Source of the DNA: Climacium dendroides
Lineage: Eukaryota; Streptophyta; Bryopsida; Hypnales; Climaciaceae
DNA: 64,000 nucleotides
Direction of reading: 5' to 3'
Assembly: GCA_950106755.1 (NCBI GenBank)
Contig: OX467089.1
Span: 5,892,501-5,956,500, forward strand
Of this stretch, positions 1 through 13,165 are shown piece by piece. Every line of letters starts with the position of its first letter. Within the stretch, counting starts at the first letter, position 1. The position numbers and the translations under genes were made by a program. The notes under the pieces were generated by a model that saw only the letters and a list, made by a program, of their open reading frames with translations, was not told the origin of the DNA and did not search any database.

Positions 1-2
1 CG

Positions 3-1142
3 ACTCTCTACAGTATTCGCCCTGTCTGCAAGCGATGGCACTCTCTCCTCAGTCACCTTCCTTTCCTCACCCTTCGATCTGAGATTCAAGGTCAACAAGA
101 GGCAACGTTTTTCCCTCTGGTATTCTGGAACGAAGGCAAGGCAACTCTACGAATTTCTCGTACAGGGAGCAGACTTGAGTTAGAAGATTTAGATTCGATT
201 CATCCCTCAAAACTTAATCTAGAGAATGCGGAAGTTCAATCAACTGGGCCGGCAACTGAGACGGAAAGCGCAACGTGGTCATGGTTGGGTTACGATTCCG
301 CAAGGAGAAGATGGCAAACCCTGAAGCCCTTCACATCGCCCATTGATGTCAAAAGCGTCATCACAGGATCCAGGGGTCTCTTGTGCTTGCAAGGCGAGCG
401 CTCCTTGCTGGTGGTGAACCCCATGACTGGAGCCCGAAGAGAGGTCCCTCTCGCGGAGAATGTGGTGCAGTTGGTGGTGAACACCGAGCAGAACTCGTTC
501 AAAATTCTCTGTGCGGCGTCTCGGAAACGGACGAAGGTCTACGACTCTCAGACAGGTCTATGGTCTAAAAGAGGACGACCCACTCCGAACCTCGCCTTGA
601 CAAAGCACGTTGGAGCGTATTGCGATGGAGTGTTGTACTGTGTTGCGAGAGAAGAGAGGAGCGGCATGTGGGGTGTGGTGAAGTACGATGTCGAAGGTGC
701 TCGCACTTGGAGCGACTTGATCTTCTTCCCTTCGCAAGTCGGGGAGACTTGCGTGAAAGCCAAGGTGATCGAGTTTGGCGATGAGATCTTCACTTTGATC
801 GAGAAGGAGATCAGTGAGGATGACATTGGGGGACGGACGAAGAGCCTGTCGCTCTGGAAGCTGGAGAGGGCGTCGTTGCAATGGCGGCTTGCAGGGGTGA
901 TGCCGATGCTGTTAAGGCAACACCTGGTGAATCTGGATGACTTCGATTGTGTGGCCCTCAACAACCGGTTGTGCATCCTAAACAAGAGCTCGTTCAAGGC
1001 AGTGGCGTGCTTCATAGCCTCGGGGGTTGTGACGGCGTGGCAAGAGTATCCCCTTGATTCTTATTTTTCTGCTGATACTCCTCTCGTGGAGCGGTGCATC
1101 GTTCGGTTTGCATTCGAACCATACTTGTTGGTTTCGGTTTAG
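3..1142 (+). CDS. F-box family protein, 5'-truncated by the window edge
   Basis: The reading frame is open from base 3 to the TAG at 1140-1142, about 379 codons, so the gene begins before the window. The first residues read LYSIRPVCKRWHSLLSHLP, the typical end of an F-box (V-C-K-R-W followed by a hydrophobic stretch). The rest, with YDSARRRWQTL, a GLLCL turn, LLVVNPMTG and a second YDSQTGLW, matches the kelch/FBA-like C-terminal region of plant F-box proteins. Family knowledge: these proteins are substrate receptors of SCF ubiquitin ligases, binding SKP1 through the F-box and the target through the C-terminal beta structure. The internal TTG at 285 is not needed as a start because the frame continues upstream. 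No intron is visible. The target is unknown. Confidence 0.85.
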   Translation, partial: TLYSIRPVCKRWHSLLSHLPFLTLRSEIQGQQEATFFPLVFWNEGKATLRISRTGSRLELEDLDSIHPSKLNLENAEVQSTGPATETESATWSWLGYDSARRRWQTLKPFTSPIDVKSVITGSRGLLCLQGERSLLVVNPMTGARREVPLAENVVQLVVNTEQNSFKILCAASRKRTKVYDSQTGLWSKRGRPTPNLALTKHVGAYCDGVLYCVAREERSGMWGVVKYDVEGARTWSDLIFFPSQVGETCVKAKVIEFGDEIFTLIEKEISEDDIGGRTKSLSLWKLERASLQWRLAGVMPMLLRQHLVNLDDFDCVALNNRLCILNKSSFKAVACFIASGVVTAWQEYPLDSYFSADTPLVERCIVRFAFEPYLLVSV

Positions 1143-4100
1143 CTCTCATGCCTTTGCTTCATTATCATCAAAGAGATGTTTTCTTCCGATCCATGGGGAA
1201 AATATCTGTGTACAGGCAACGTTTGTGATCGTGGATGGTGGTGTAAATTGTCAAGGCACGGTATTGCTCAAACTTCACCTGTGCTGGTTTTCTAGATTAT
1301 TAGAATGTCGATTGCCGCCATAGCCCTGTAAGTTGTGGAAGAGCAACGCATGGATTCTTTTGTGAAGATCACTGGAATCAAGTTATTCAGATCTTTGAAT
1401 GGTCTATTATTCTCCTTATCTCAAGTTGGGCCATTCAATTCGAGAGCTTCTTTCTTCTGCCTGGTGTAGGGCTAGTGCTCCATTTACTACCTAATATAGA
1501 ATATGTAAGTAATTCTTTGTTCACAGATGTGCTGAAGTCATCCACATGAGAATGCCGAGTTTGGCATTCGGAAGGGCTGGATTCAATCACATTTTATTGA
1601 AACGGCATCTTCAGAATTGGATCTGTGCAAGGGAGATTCCATGTCCAGATATCCAGGCTCATCGCATCGCTGGGACTGTACTCTGCTGAGCATCTACTGT
1701 GGCACTAGTCAGTAAAGTTGCTACAATGGAGGCAGTACATGAAGCTAGAGCAGTGTTTGTTTTTCTCATTTTGGAGAAATAGTCAGTTGTTTCTTCAATA
1801 TAGGTGATATTTGGTGATATTGATATCAGAACTAGGTGATACCTAGGTAATTATTTTGGTTATTGATCATTCAAATACAGCAGTAATCTGGCTATTTTGA
1901 CCCCCAAAAATGAAAATTTCCTTTACAAAAAATAGTCAACATCTTTTGAATGTAGCCAATTGGTGAAAAATGGGGCTTACAAAATACAATGAGCTAGAGC
2001 TAGAGCAAGTACGATAACTACACCTAATTCTAACATGTGTTTAGAATTGAACCTTACAAATTCATTTCTAAAATGTAAAGCCCGTTTGTTCATCAAAGCT
2101 TAATAGGAGATTTTGGGTACATTTATTTTTTAGTACTTTGAAAATTCATAGTATATTTGTATGGTATTCAAAAAACACATTCTAAAAGAAGGTAGAATTT
2201 TGCTTTGACTACCAATATGGTCCAACTTCTTTTTTTTTCAGTTCAAGAATTATAGTTCAAGAATAGGAATCATGCTTCAACCTTTACTTATACAATTTTA
2301 GTTGGTATTCATTTAATTAAAATTCATGATTTTACATCCTCGTTGTTCATTTATGATGAAATACAAGTTATATTGAATAATCTTAATGCTTTGTGTAAGA
2401 TTAATGTACCAAGACAGTCATGATATTTTAAATTAGTGCAAGCCCAAATATTGTTCTATAGTACTAGATTTGATAAAAAAAAAATTACATGAAAACTAAT
2501 TTATCTTCCTTACTAATAGGATAAATCAATGGAATTGAGTTGCAATCCAAATTAGATGTTGCTACATCATTTCTACTTTGTACATATTCTAATTCAAATC
2601 ACAAGACTTTTAATGTTTTGTCATTTACACTTGTATAAAAGAAAAGATAGAATAGCTTGAAAATATTAAAGTTTTAGAAAAAAAAAGGGGGGCATTGAAA
2701 AGAACAGAGAATGCATGTACACACAAATGTTTTTAATTTTTTAATTTCTTTAATTTCTTTGTTGGTCAAACAAAATGCATTCTTGAATGTAAATCAAAGA
2801 AATCATTCAATTTTCTCATCCATTCATTGTTTACATAATTACAATCATTCGTATAATCACCTAAAGAATAATAAAATTTATCATAGAATTGGCAAACCTT
2901 ATATTTTGTGAGATGTGTTTGAAGACTTCATCCACATGTTCCTCTATTCATTTAGTGGAAATATAGTCAAAATCAATAATTTTAGTGAAAATTTGTCAAG
3001 AATTGTTTTACTAGTGTGCACTTGTATAAATTATCAAAATGCAATTGAAAACATGTTCATATTTGTGTTCAAAGATAAATGGAGTAAAAAAAAAGAAATG
3101 GAATACAAATGTATATTAGTATATTTATGTTCATGATATTAGTTTCATAAATAAAGCATATGCAGAGAAGGTTAAAATAAAGTCAGAAAATTGTGTGCAC
3201 TTTCAAATATAATATATAAATATCTTCATACATATAGTTTTATCTATTGAGTTATTATTAATTTACACTGTTGGTTAGGAAGGATGAACTTTTGTCATCC
3301 TCCATTTTTCATTCAATTGGGTTTTATTCAACGGGTTTAGGACTTGACTTGGAAGTGTTGCGATACAACAAAATAGCAATGAAGTAAATAAGGCAAACCT
3401 CAAAATTTTCCTTTTCTACTTGCATCCCTTACCCTCGCTTATCCAAGATTTATAGACTATTTTGTAGAAATAGTGTGGGAAGGTTTAGTTCCTAAGTCAA
3501 TCGTTGAATGTTAGATAGTAAAGTTTTATTACCAATAGATGTTATGCGCCTATGCGGTGATATATGCAAATTATTTTTTAGTGCATTTGGTTCTTTGAAG
3601 AGTGTTTTGTTTTAATATGATGGTTATGTGGGTTTCATATATGTGATTGAATTGAAGTTGGCAAGGATCTGTGTTTAAAGAATTCATTTCATGAAGAAAG
3701 GGGAAATCCAAAGGGTATCATATCAATTTGTATTTTGGGTTATAATTATAGTCGTTGATTTTGAATTATTTTTTGTTACTAATTTGTATAATTTGATTAG
3801 CATTTTCTATAGCCAATGGATGAGTTGGTTCATTTCTTTTTCATTGATGTAAGTAAGTTGGCCTAGGCAAACCAATTTTTTTAATCTTAAGTGTACAAAA
3901 TAAAATATGTAGAATTGGATTGGGCAACAAGAAGAAGGAATGTATTAGTTGACAATAGTTAGTAATGTATTGTAGTATTTGATTAGGGAGGGAGTATTGG
4001 TGGTTGGACAACATAATTTTTTTAGTCCTTTTGTATTGTATCTCAAGTAGAGCTATATTGAAATTTATTTTGAATGTTTTCACAGGTGCTTGACTTCAAG

Positions 4101-6175
4101 TAGTATATAATGTTGGATATATATGTCAATTGTATTGTTTTTATAATTGTGTATATATAAATGTATATATATGTATATTAATACATTTTAAAATAAATTG
4201 TTGGTTATTTTATTAAAAAATTCTATCTAGATTACGTTCATTTGGTGGTATTTGTATGAGGAGATGGTTGAGTGGTGGTTTGATGTAGTGAGTGTTTTTG
4301 AGTTGTAGTTTGTAGAGATAAATGTTCAAGTTATTGGATGTATGTTGGTTTTGTTGTTGTTTATAGCATTGATGTAAGAGCTATAGATTATGGTTTGAAA
4401 TGGTTGATTGGTCCATTTGAAATGGATTAAGTCATTGGATTGTTGCCATCACACTTATATTTGGCCAATTTTTTTTAATGATTTAGAGTTGGTTGGTTGG
4501 TGAATTTTGGTCAAATCATAACTTATTCTCTTTAGTCAGTATGTTTGAAAATGATTTGAAAATACATGAAAAAAAATTTAACCAAAAATACTTTTAAATT
4601 CAACTTTAAAAATATTATACAACAGAAGGTGGTTCATGATGAAAGAAAATACTAAATCACTAATAATTTTGCCAAGAAGTTAATAATTGTCAATCCCAAA
4701 GGTAAAAAAGATTTTTATTGTAAGAATGTAAATATCATTTGTTACTTTCTATTTTTCTTTCAAAATTTTTAAAATTGAGTTCAAAAAACAACTTTATATA
4801 TTTTTCCTACATTAATTGCCTGCAACAAAAAAGTCTTTATAACTTTCATTTCATTAATTCAAATAGAATGGATCTAAGGTTTTGATGTAGGTAGATCTCT
4901 ATATTGTCAAATAAAATTAACTAATCTTTTTTTCAAGTATATTTATTGTTGCCAATTTGATATTGAATTTTTAAAAAAATTGGGTAAAAACTAATAACTA
5001 TTGCAATAGTTATTGGAATGACGTGAGACAAAGCTTCACTTATAGAGCATAATGCTTTGGATCTATTTTACAAAAATTCCATAAAAATTTCAAACTATGA
5101 AGTTGATAGAGCCTACCCAAATCCTCAAAACAATTAGAAAAGGTTCCTTAGGGATTAAGAAAAAACTAAATAAAACTCACATTTATGTCATAGTATATTA
5201 AAAAAATTAAGAACTTGCATTTTATAATCCCAAGATTATCGTGATAGGAAACCCATACAAAAACCTCCCAACAAAAATAGAAAAGCTCCAATTGTTGTAA
5301 GATATTTTGATTAAAAGACAATTTAAATTTATTAAAAATTTACTAAAAATTGATTAAAAAAGATGATCTTGATACAATTAGGTGTCAAAATTAGATTTTG
5401 GAGGGGTGATCAAAGAGGTAAGGTAGAATTGCCCATTACCACATACATTTGCTATTTAGATACTTTGGAGAAAGTATTTGTCAACTTCCATATTTTTTAG
5501 TGATTGAAAAGTCTAAGAGAAGTCATTTGCAAAAAGAATGAAGACATTCTAATAAGAAATGAATTTTATGTGATTTTTCAAAGATGAAATGTTAAACTGT
5601 GAGTAGATCGTTGGTAAAGGGTGGATTGATGTATCCACTTCTAAGTGCATTGCCATCATGATAGAAGGTTGCTAAGATTGTAGTAATGAGTGGGCCAATG
5701 ACGCAAATGGAAGGAACTTATAGTAGTTTTACTTCTACTTAGTTTTGAGAAACACTTACATTTGAGGACGACCTAGTACATCACTAAAGAATGCCACTTT
5801 TCAATTCTCTATAAATAATGGATGAGAGGATGAATTTTGAGCATATCACGTTTGGGAGAATCTCTTTTTGTTGGTTGCTCCCTCATTTGCTAATGGTTTC
5901 TCTCTAAAAGTGTCACGTACAGTGTTATTTTTCCCTTCAAAATCCAGCTCTCAAGCCCCCTAATTTTGATGAACATCATGTTGTCAACAAGAACTTACTT
6001 TCAAGAGTTTACAAAAGAGGCAACAAAGTTGTTCCCCCTAGCATTCATGCCCCCTTGGCCCCCTCCCTACCAAAAAAATCCTCACTATCAATTTTATTTA
6101 AGAAAAAATGGAATCCCTTCTCCCCTACCATCGATCTTACAAAATCCCCTGCCGTTGATTGAGATCAAGACCTAG
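1143..6175. other. F-box 3' flank and long AT-rich gene-free DNA
   Basis: The first few hundred bases are probably the 3' UTR of the F-box gene. Beyond about 1800 the sequence is AT-rich with short chance ORFs only (for example 2711-2911 and 5966-6175). None has recognisable protein character. A TA-rich microsatellite lies at about 4125-4190. Confidence 0.6.
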
Positions 6176-6182
6176 ATACAAT

Positions 6183-6300
6183 ACAAACATGAAGATATTG
6201 ATATGGATACGAATATTGATAATGATGCAAAGATATTGATATTGATACAAATATTGATAATGATACAAAGATATTGATATTGATACAAATACAAGAATAT
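6183..6300. repeat. GATATTGATA-type short tandem repeat
   Basis: About 120 bp of imperfect copies of GATATTGATAC / AATATTGATAATGATAC, with internal periods of 12 and about 36 bases. Short ORFs across it on either strand are products of the repeat. Confidence 0.75.
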
Positions 6301-6308
6301 AAAGTATA

Positions 6309-6465
6309 GAGTTTACACTCATATATTTCCCATATGGAATGCAAACCCTATTGCATATGAAAAAATATGAGGGGTGGGAGAGTGGACACTCGTATATATT
6401 CCATATGGAATGCAGACCCTACTATATATGAAAAAATATATGAGGGGTGGGAGGGTGGAGATCCT
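6309..6465. repeat. two-copy tandem duplication, unit about 75 bp
   Basis: Two adjacent diverged units each contain a TTCCCATATGGAATGCA-like block, then a CCCTA..ATATGAAAAAATAT stretch and GAGGGGTGGGAG. The first starts near 6309, the second near 6383. Confidence 0.7.
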
Positions 6466-6555
6466 TAAATATATATTGAAGGTTAGGGGGGTAAACAAGG
6501 GGAGGTGTTAAAACTAATTTTTTTTAAAAGAAAACACAAATAAATAATTAATGAA

Positions 6556-6603
6556 CTTTTGAGCTCATTGTGCAATTTATCACAATGACAATGAGCTCAA
6601 AAG
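6556..6603. repeat. perfect 15-bp inverted repeat (hairpin)
   Basis: CTTTTGAGCTCATTG at 6556-6570 is the exact reverse complement of 6589-6603, separated by 18 bases. It could be a small MITE core or a chance hairpin. Nothing nearby ties it to a gene. Confidence 0.6.
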
Positions 6604-7555
6604 AGGCAATTACTACCTTATCACTTCCTTTGCAAACCTTCACATATGAAAACTCACCAAGGCCAAGGGGTATAATAAATTGCACCTGCTCCTGCATTGT
6701 ATAGAAAGTTGACTCAAAATACCAAAAAATGAGAGACGATTGATAAAAAAAATCAAAGAAAATGACATTGTTGATTCAAATCAATTGAAGGTAATAATTT
6801 GATAAATTACACCATGCTTGGGATGAGTGAAAATTTTACAAAAAAGAAGTGAGAGAAACAAATCATTGATCCAAATAGAAAAATCTCCGTCTGTCGAATT
6901 CTCCAAGTTCTCTATCATTGTAAAGTAGCTAACCCATTTCCAACCACCACCCCATTTCCAACTTATAGACTGTCTTGTTTCCGTGAGTTGTGACATAGTT
7001 CAAGTAGTTGTGGCACATTATGATTGGCCACAAGGTTGTTAATATTGCAACCAATTCTAGGTCGATTTTGCAATCAACATATGGTTAGGAATAGAAAGGT
7101 CTATATACCATAGTCCCTTTTTTATTTTGGCAGAAATTAATTGTTTTTTAAGGATATTGTAATTTCAAAATATTATTATGACAATTGCCAAAAATTTTGA
7201 AAATTGATAGTGCCCATTGCCGAAATCAATGGCCAGTTTTAGGGGATTAGGAATCCTACTGAATTCAATAAGAATTTAATGACCAAGTTGTTGTGAAAAA
7301 AGAATGTCTAATGTTGGTAAGAAAGTTCAATGTGAAGTTCATAAACTACTTACCATCAAAAGATTTCTAATGGAAGTGTGAATAAATTTTTTCATAGACA
7401 TTTGATGAGAATGGAGGTTGGAGAGGTCGTTTTTATAATGAAATTCATTGTCCGTCAAGAACCTTCAAAGGATATGGGACAATGATGAAGATGAGAGCTT
7501 GACCACTCATTGTCAAAAAATAGTAATTGTATTCAAAGTAGAATTTTAAACCTCA
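6604..7555. other. AT-rich gene-free DNA
   Basis: No coding signal on either strand. The ORFs at 6781-6996 and 7546-7728 (minus) lack any domain character. Confidence 0.55.
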
Positions 7556-7559
7556 TTTG

Positions 7560-8020
7560 GGCATAATAAAATAACATTTTTCAATAAACTTTGAACTAAT
7601 AAAAGTTGAGAAATACATCTAATTTTCATTTTCAAAAATCCATTTGTAATTATGAGCCTCCAAAAAAAAATGTATGAACAAAATTCATAAAGGATGTTTG
7701 AAAATATCAAAGAAAATGTTCCTTTCAACTCGTTCCTTGAAATTTGTCCATAACTTTTGATTGGAGGCTTTAAATCTCAAAAGAATTTTGGAGATGAAAG
7801 CTAAATTGATTTTCCACATTAACTTAGTTCAAAAAAATTTGAAAAAAATTATTCTATACTGCCTAAATGAGGTTTGAAATTTTACTTTACTTACAATTCT
7901 TGCTTTTAACTTAACTATGAGTGGTTGAGCTCCTACTAATCCTAAGTACCCATTTACATATCCCACATGGATTGTTTATCCTCTTACCTTCCAATTTGTA
8001 TAAATATCTTGTCTTTCTCC
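7560..8020 (+). repeat. dispersed repeat, copy 1 (partner at 43140-43530)
   Basis: Shares an ordered series of blocks with 43140-43530 in the same orientation: a TTTGTAATT stretch, GAAATTTGTCCATAACTTT, a GAGGCTTTAAAT block, TTAGTTCAAAA, TAAATGAGGTTTGAAATT and CATATCCCAC.TGGATTG. The copies have diverged with small indels. No coding capacity is seen, and the class of repeat is unknown. Confidence 0.7.
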
Positions 8021-9038
8021 GCTTCACACCTGTCACAACATGTTGCTTCTAATTCTGAATTCTTACATACATCTCAATACCCTTGTAATATAAATTATGA
8101 AGAAAAACAATCATTTTTACAACATTTCTTGGAAAAACGGTAGAGCCGCTAAATGCAACAGAATTTAACTATGTTGTGACATGAAATTTATAGTAAATAT
8201 GATTTGCTGCCAAAATGAAAATCTGAAATTTTATTAATTATTCGACAACTATTGCCGAATCTGATAAGGGACTACGGTAACAATTGTAGGTTGAAGAGAA
8301 TCTTCTATTAAAAAATTCATAGTAAATACATTTTGTGTAATAAAATTCTGAAAAAATATACAATCCTTACAAACTCTATTTCTGTACACGGGAAAATTTC
8401 CGCACACGGAAAATCTGCGCTCCAAATCTGCGTAATTGCTTAAGTGGTTGGAAATGGGTCGTCATCCCATATTGTACATAGACCAGTTTGCTGCCGAATG
8501 TTGATTGTCTGCTGAATGTTGATTGTCTGCCACCAGTTAACCAGATAACCAGAGTTATAGACCTGCAGCTGTTGAACCCTTGAATAACACTTCCATCGCC
8601 TGCATAGTGACCGGCTCCTCAGCAGTCCAAACTGGTAGGTATGGCTCTTCCAACTTCGGACCTAACCTTGGACCTTGGACCTTGGACCAACCGTAACATA
8701 GTTTAAGACAAGTAATATTAGAACAGAATAATAGCAGCTCATTATGTTTATCAAAACAAAAAACAAAAAGCCTAAAATCGTGTTTAAAATGACTGAAGCC
8801 TAGATTATGTAGCAATTGTGTCTATTGCCGACATACGGTACACCTATCTGAGGAGGGTGGAGTAGGAACGTATTTACAGGGGAAGGTGATGAAGTAATCT
8901 CGACGCCTGACTCGATACGGCAAATAAACGATGCTTCCATATAAAGGCAAGGAAACCACTAGATTTATAAAAGATTGACTAGCGAATAGAGCCTCATGCA
9001 GGTAAAGAGTCGATGCTGACGTGAAGAACTGGAGAAGG
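8021..9038. other. gene-free DNA, distal part probably 3' UTR of the minus-strand gene
   Basis: Contains a tandem GAATGTTGATTGTCTGC duplication near 8492-8532 and CCTTGGA repeats near 8670-8690. GCTTAAGTGGTTGGAAAT near 8440 recurs near 14356, marking a dispersed repeat. The minus-strand ORFs at 8555-8815 and 8822-9112 look non-coding. Confidence 0.5.
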
Positions 9039-11899
9039 TCAAACATATCTCCAGCTCTGTTTAATGGAGAAAACAGACACAAATTAGAGGATAGCAATGT
9101 CCCTACAACCAAAACTGAGGTAACTTACATGACCACTTCCCATTCTACGCCAGCCGCACAAAATGAACTTAGGAACTCTAAAACCATTTCTATCCATGTA
9201 CGACATCATAACCATCTGTAGCTGGCGTCTTGAGATCCATTGACATCACAGGTGCTATTGTGTGGATAACATCCAATATCTACGCTGAAACGCAAAGGAC
9301 AATATCCTCCCTAATACGTATTTATATCCTATGCTGCTCCACATGTGCCGGATAAAAGAAATACAAACAGGGAATATGCGGCAACTCGAAAATAAGAAAG
9401 AGCGCAATCAAAAGCTTATACAAGTGACAGTCATGAATTTCGTAAGGAATTACATCTATTTAAAACAAGACACGAAGAAACGTAGAAGCAGGGACTGACC
9501 TCCTCGACAGGCATGTCAAATTCACATAGCAGTTCCTCAGCCCACTGTTCTCGTTCGTCAGCAGATGGCTCAGCTGAATCAAAACGCTCCATTCCAACAA
9601 TCTGCAAGGTCTTGTTCCCTCCAAGATTAGCCATAATCACGAAATTCTCCCCATCACTGTAAAGATCGCTAACTTGAAGATTGCTCGCCTGGGGGTTTAA
9701 ACCCAGTAATTTATGTAAACAGATATTGCAAGATAAGGGAGCGCCGAATCGAGACGTAAAAATACTTCAAAAGAACTTCATTACAAATGGAAATGGAGCT
9801 AAAGCAGGCACGTGCATTACAAAGGTAGCGGCATAGACTGACCTTCATAGACACTTGCTTCATTGGTTTGCTTGACAGGTCCCTATCCGCACTGCCACCA
9901 TACACTTCTGGGCGAATGTCTCCTACATCCTTTCTATACCGGCCAACCAATCTCGGAACGACCTCTAAAGCTTCAGAAATGGATCGATTCCGGAGAAGAC
10001 CGTCCTCACCATCCGGCGTAGGAGTTTCAATATTCTTCACACCAAAATCACTTGCCGGATGATAGCACCCTTGGAACCCAACATCCTGGAATCCATCCTG
10101 GAAACCAGCATCCTGGAACCCCAAAAGCGACCACAAATATATAACGCGGAGGTTAAAAGAACTTGCGTGTATGATGAGAGAACGCTTACCGAGAATCTAC
10201 ACATGCTGCACACATACAGTAAAGAATCATGAGAACTTCCGAAAACAGGAAGAATAAACAAATTTAGGAGCACCCATTCACCTCCATCGAAGCCTTTCTG
10301 AGTCGACTCTGCGGATCCTCAGCCAATATACCCTCGGGCAGTCGTGAAGGAATTTCCTCCAGACTTCTTCTCAGTAGATTGCTTCTCGGTAGATTGCTTC
10401 TCGACTCGAGCGACAGACGCTCATTCATTTCTCGAGCTACAAGTAAACACAGCGCCAAATTAAAAAGGCAGCTCACGGACTTGCAAGAGGAAGGTTGCAA
10501 CAGCTCGCTACGTATGCCAAGAGCCAAAATATTTGCAGGAAAAGAGCAAGGAGAGGGTCTTTCACTTGGATGAATCTCAACTACTAGCAATCTATGCAAG
10601 TGCACCCATGAATTGACAGTTCCAATGCGGGGCGGACTTTGTCAACGAACAATCAAGAAAATAAACTGGCATGCAAAGAGCTCTTCTCCACCGACGTCAT
10701 GTAAACCATGTGATGATTTTGTACCTGTCAACTCGTTTTCAAATAAAATGAGCTGCTGCTTCAACCGCTCCAAATTCGGCAGCATATCTGGATATCTGGA
10801 TGCCCGGCACTCCATATCGCTCATTGACTGATTGAGTACATCAGGATATTGACGAGAACTGGGAGGTGGACGACCTTCGGGATTATCTGCGAGGATGGCC
10901 AAAAGAACACTACAATGAAAGAACGACATCTTCAATTTTTTACATCCTAACATACAAGATTTAGCGAATTGTATAAAAAGTATCAATGTCACAATTCACC
11001 CTTCAAACATACGAACGGAACAAGCATGTGTGAAGTAGAAATCAGGGGGCGCCCTTTGACTGCACTGCCTTAAAAAAAAATCCTAACAGGGAGACGGGAA
11101 TTTACCTAGCTGATTCAATGGGTAACTTCCCAGAGCAAGAGTAAAACCCGGAGGAATCCACGGTGACCCCTCGCTGCGTACACTCCCGAGCGGAACATTT
11201 TGCAAGGAGGAGTCATCCGGAGGACGCGAAGTGTTGACGACGCTTGCCAAGGCAGGACCTGGTCCACTGCTCTCGCCCACTTGCATGTCATCAGGATCAT
11301 CAGCCTGAGTGTCAACCTCCTGCATATAACTAAGTTAAGAAGGCCCTGAAGTGACAAAAGCGTCACGCTAAAACAAAAATTCCAATTACCTCCACAAAAA
11401 ACCCTAACCACCGACAGAAATCCGCCAGTCGGCACATCCCCCCCCCCAAAAAAAAACAGACTAAAAAACAAAACCTTGTTTCCAGAACTCGATCCTTAGC
11501 AATCAATTCCAATAGAATCAAAATTCAATTCCAAGTTTCCAACCACACCTGGAGCTGCAAGCAGATTCTTTCGGCGTCGTCCAACTGCTGCGAAACAAGC
11601 TGCATCAATGTCGATTGCTTCTCCTGCGGCTCCAAAAGTTCAAACCCCACAGGCAGCGGCGTCAAGGGTGGAAATCTCTTGGAGACGCTCCGAAATATCT
11701 CAAACTTCTTCAACACGGCACTCGGGGACTCTCCCCGACACACTTGCTCGTAACACTTGACGTAGTACGAAAACAGCTTCTTCTTCACCAGGGACCGAAG
11801 CCCCGTCTTGTTGAGTCGGCAACTCCACCCGCGCTTGTCGTCGAAACGCACACAATTGGATGTCATCGCGCGCTCACTGCATGGCCGGGGAGCTTTCAT
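9039..11899 (-). CDS. eight-exon gene of unknown function, about 481 aa
   Basis: ATG at 11899. Exons on the minus strand: 11899-11549, 11319-11106, 10886-10725, 10436-10282, 10112-9843, 9688-9500, 9215-9129 and, less surely, 9056-9039 with TGA. All introns are GT-AG (donors GTAAAT, GTACAA, GTGAAT, GTCAGT twice, GTAAGT) and all phases agree, which is strong evidence for a real gene. Exon 1 is GC-rich and encodes a basic, conserved-looking head (FDDKRGWSCRL, then SLVKKKLFSYYVKCYEQVC, then PLPVGFELLEP). The middle is Ser/Pro/Arg-rich and probably disordered, and includes GFQD repeats. The C-terminal part (NFVIMANLGGNKTLQIVG, then EREQWAEELLCEFDMPVEE, then FILCGWRRMG) looks folded. I do not recognise the family. 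No membrane segment or signal peptide is visible. The last short exon is the weakest part of the model. Confidence 0.75.
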
Positions 11900-12960
11900 C
11901 GTCGCTCTCTCTCGATCAAACCCCTCTCAACGTAACCGAACAAGAAATGGCAGCAACAAACTCAAATTACCACCAAATTTTCTGTACCAAAGATCTCCGT
12001 CTGCACTAAACCTTTTTGTACTGCAATTCGTTTTCCGCTCTGTGTACTGTAACAAAAAACAGGGAAGCGTGAAGCTAATGTGGGGATGGCGATGGCTACA
12101 GGCAGAGGCGAAGAAGCCCGCAAATCTATAAATGGTTTGAAAGACCACGTCTACCGACAGAGCCTGGGTGCAGGGGAGCTTCCTTGTATGTCTGCTGAGA
12201 GTGTCTGTACATTAGGGTTTAGGGGATGTGGCGTTCAGTTGATTTGGGAACAATGGGAACAATGGGAACGCCTGCCCGCTAATAAAGTCGGCCACACCTC
12301 CTAAACTTCCCCACCGACTCACACAGATTTTTCATTCATCCGCATGAATGAGGGCTGAGTTGGAATGAATGAAGATTCAGTTCTCCAGGTCATTCTCCGT
12401 ACTTTTTTCAACCGTTCCCACTTCTCAGAATTTGTTCTCAATGGCGGTTCCCACTGACGTTGCCTCGTTCCCATCTTGGAGAGGCAATGGCAGAAATTAA
12501 AGTCATTTTTGTAAAAAAGTACCACATGTCATCTAGGGAATGGTTTCAAGTGACGTGGACCCCTAGGAATCTCATATGAAAATTTGATTTAGGAGTTAAT
12601 TCTGAAAGGACAAGCCTATCACTAAAATCATGTGTTTAGGTGCCATGTGAATTGTTGGCTTAAAAAAATGCAAAAGCAGTCATTGGAAGACAAACTATTG
12701 TAAAAGACATCTCCTTTTCACACAAAATTTGGAGGATGAATAGTTGTATTTTTGTCCTACGTAGAGAGATTCTTTGTCATTCATCAACCAAAAAACATCT
12801 TCTGCATCGTTTATGGGTTAAGGTGCTACTAAGAAAAACTAGTCTACGATAGATATAATCATTGGTTTGACCTATTGGCATTGTTGATTTGTTTTTATAA
12901 TTCACATGAAGACATATGAGATCAACTGAAATTTCTATTTTTTTGGACAAAATATAAATT
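11900..12960. promoter_or_regulatory. upstream region of the minus-strand gene, then gene-free DNA
   Basis: The first 300 bases upstream of the ATG at 11899 are GC-richer than the surroundings and should hold the promoter and 5' UTR. No single TATA box stands out. A GGGAACAATG repeat lies at about 12246-12268. Beyond 12530 the DNA is AT-rich, with no coding signal. Confidence 0.4.
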
Positions 12961-13165
12961 TGTTACGAATTTTTGAAGTCTACTGTCCAAATAACCCAAC
13001 TCAAAAAGTGTATCCACGATGCTGAGTCTTGCTCAACTACTAAAGCAATTACAATATTTCCTAACATGGCCCAAGTATTCCAGTCACTAATCACTCCATC
13101 ACCTTCATCCAACACATTCAAACATCGATTGTGGCCCACTATCTATTCCATCTGGAGAAGCACCG
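12940..13165 (+). repeat. diverged dispersed repeat, copy 1 (partner at 14600-14880)
   Basis: Shares ordered blocks with 14600-14880: TTTTTTTGACAAA.TATAA, TTTTTGAAGT.TA.TG.CCA, AGTCACTAATCACTCCAT and a CATTGATTGTGG-like block. The relatedness is ancient. Confidence 0.55.
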
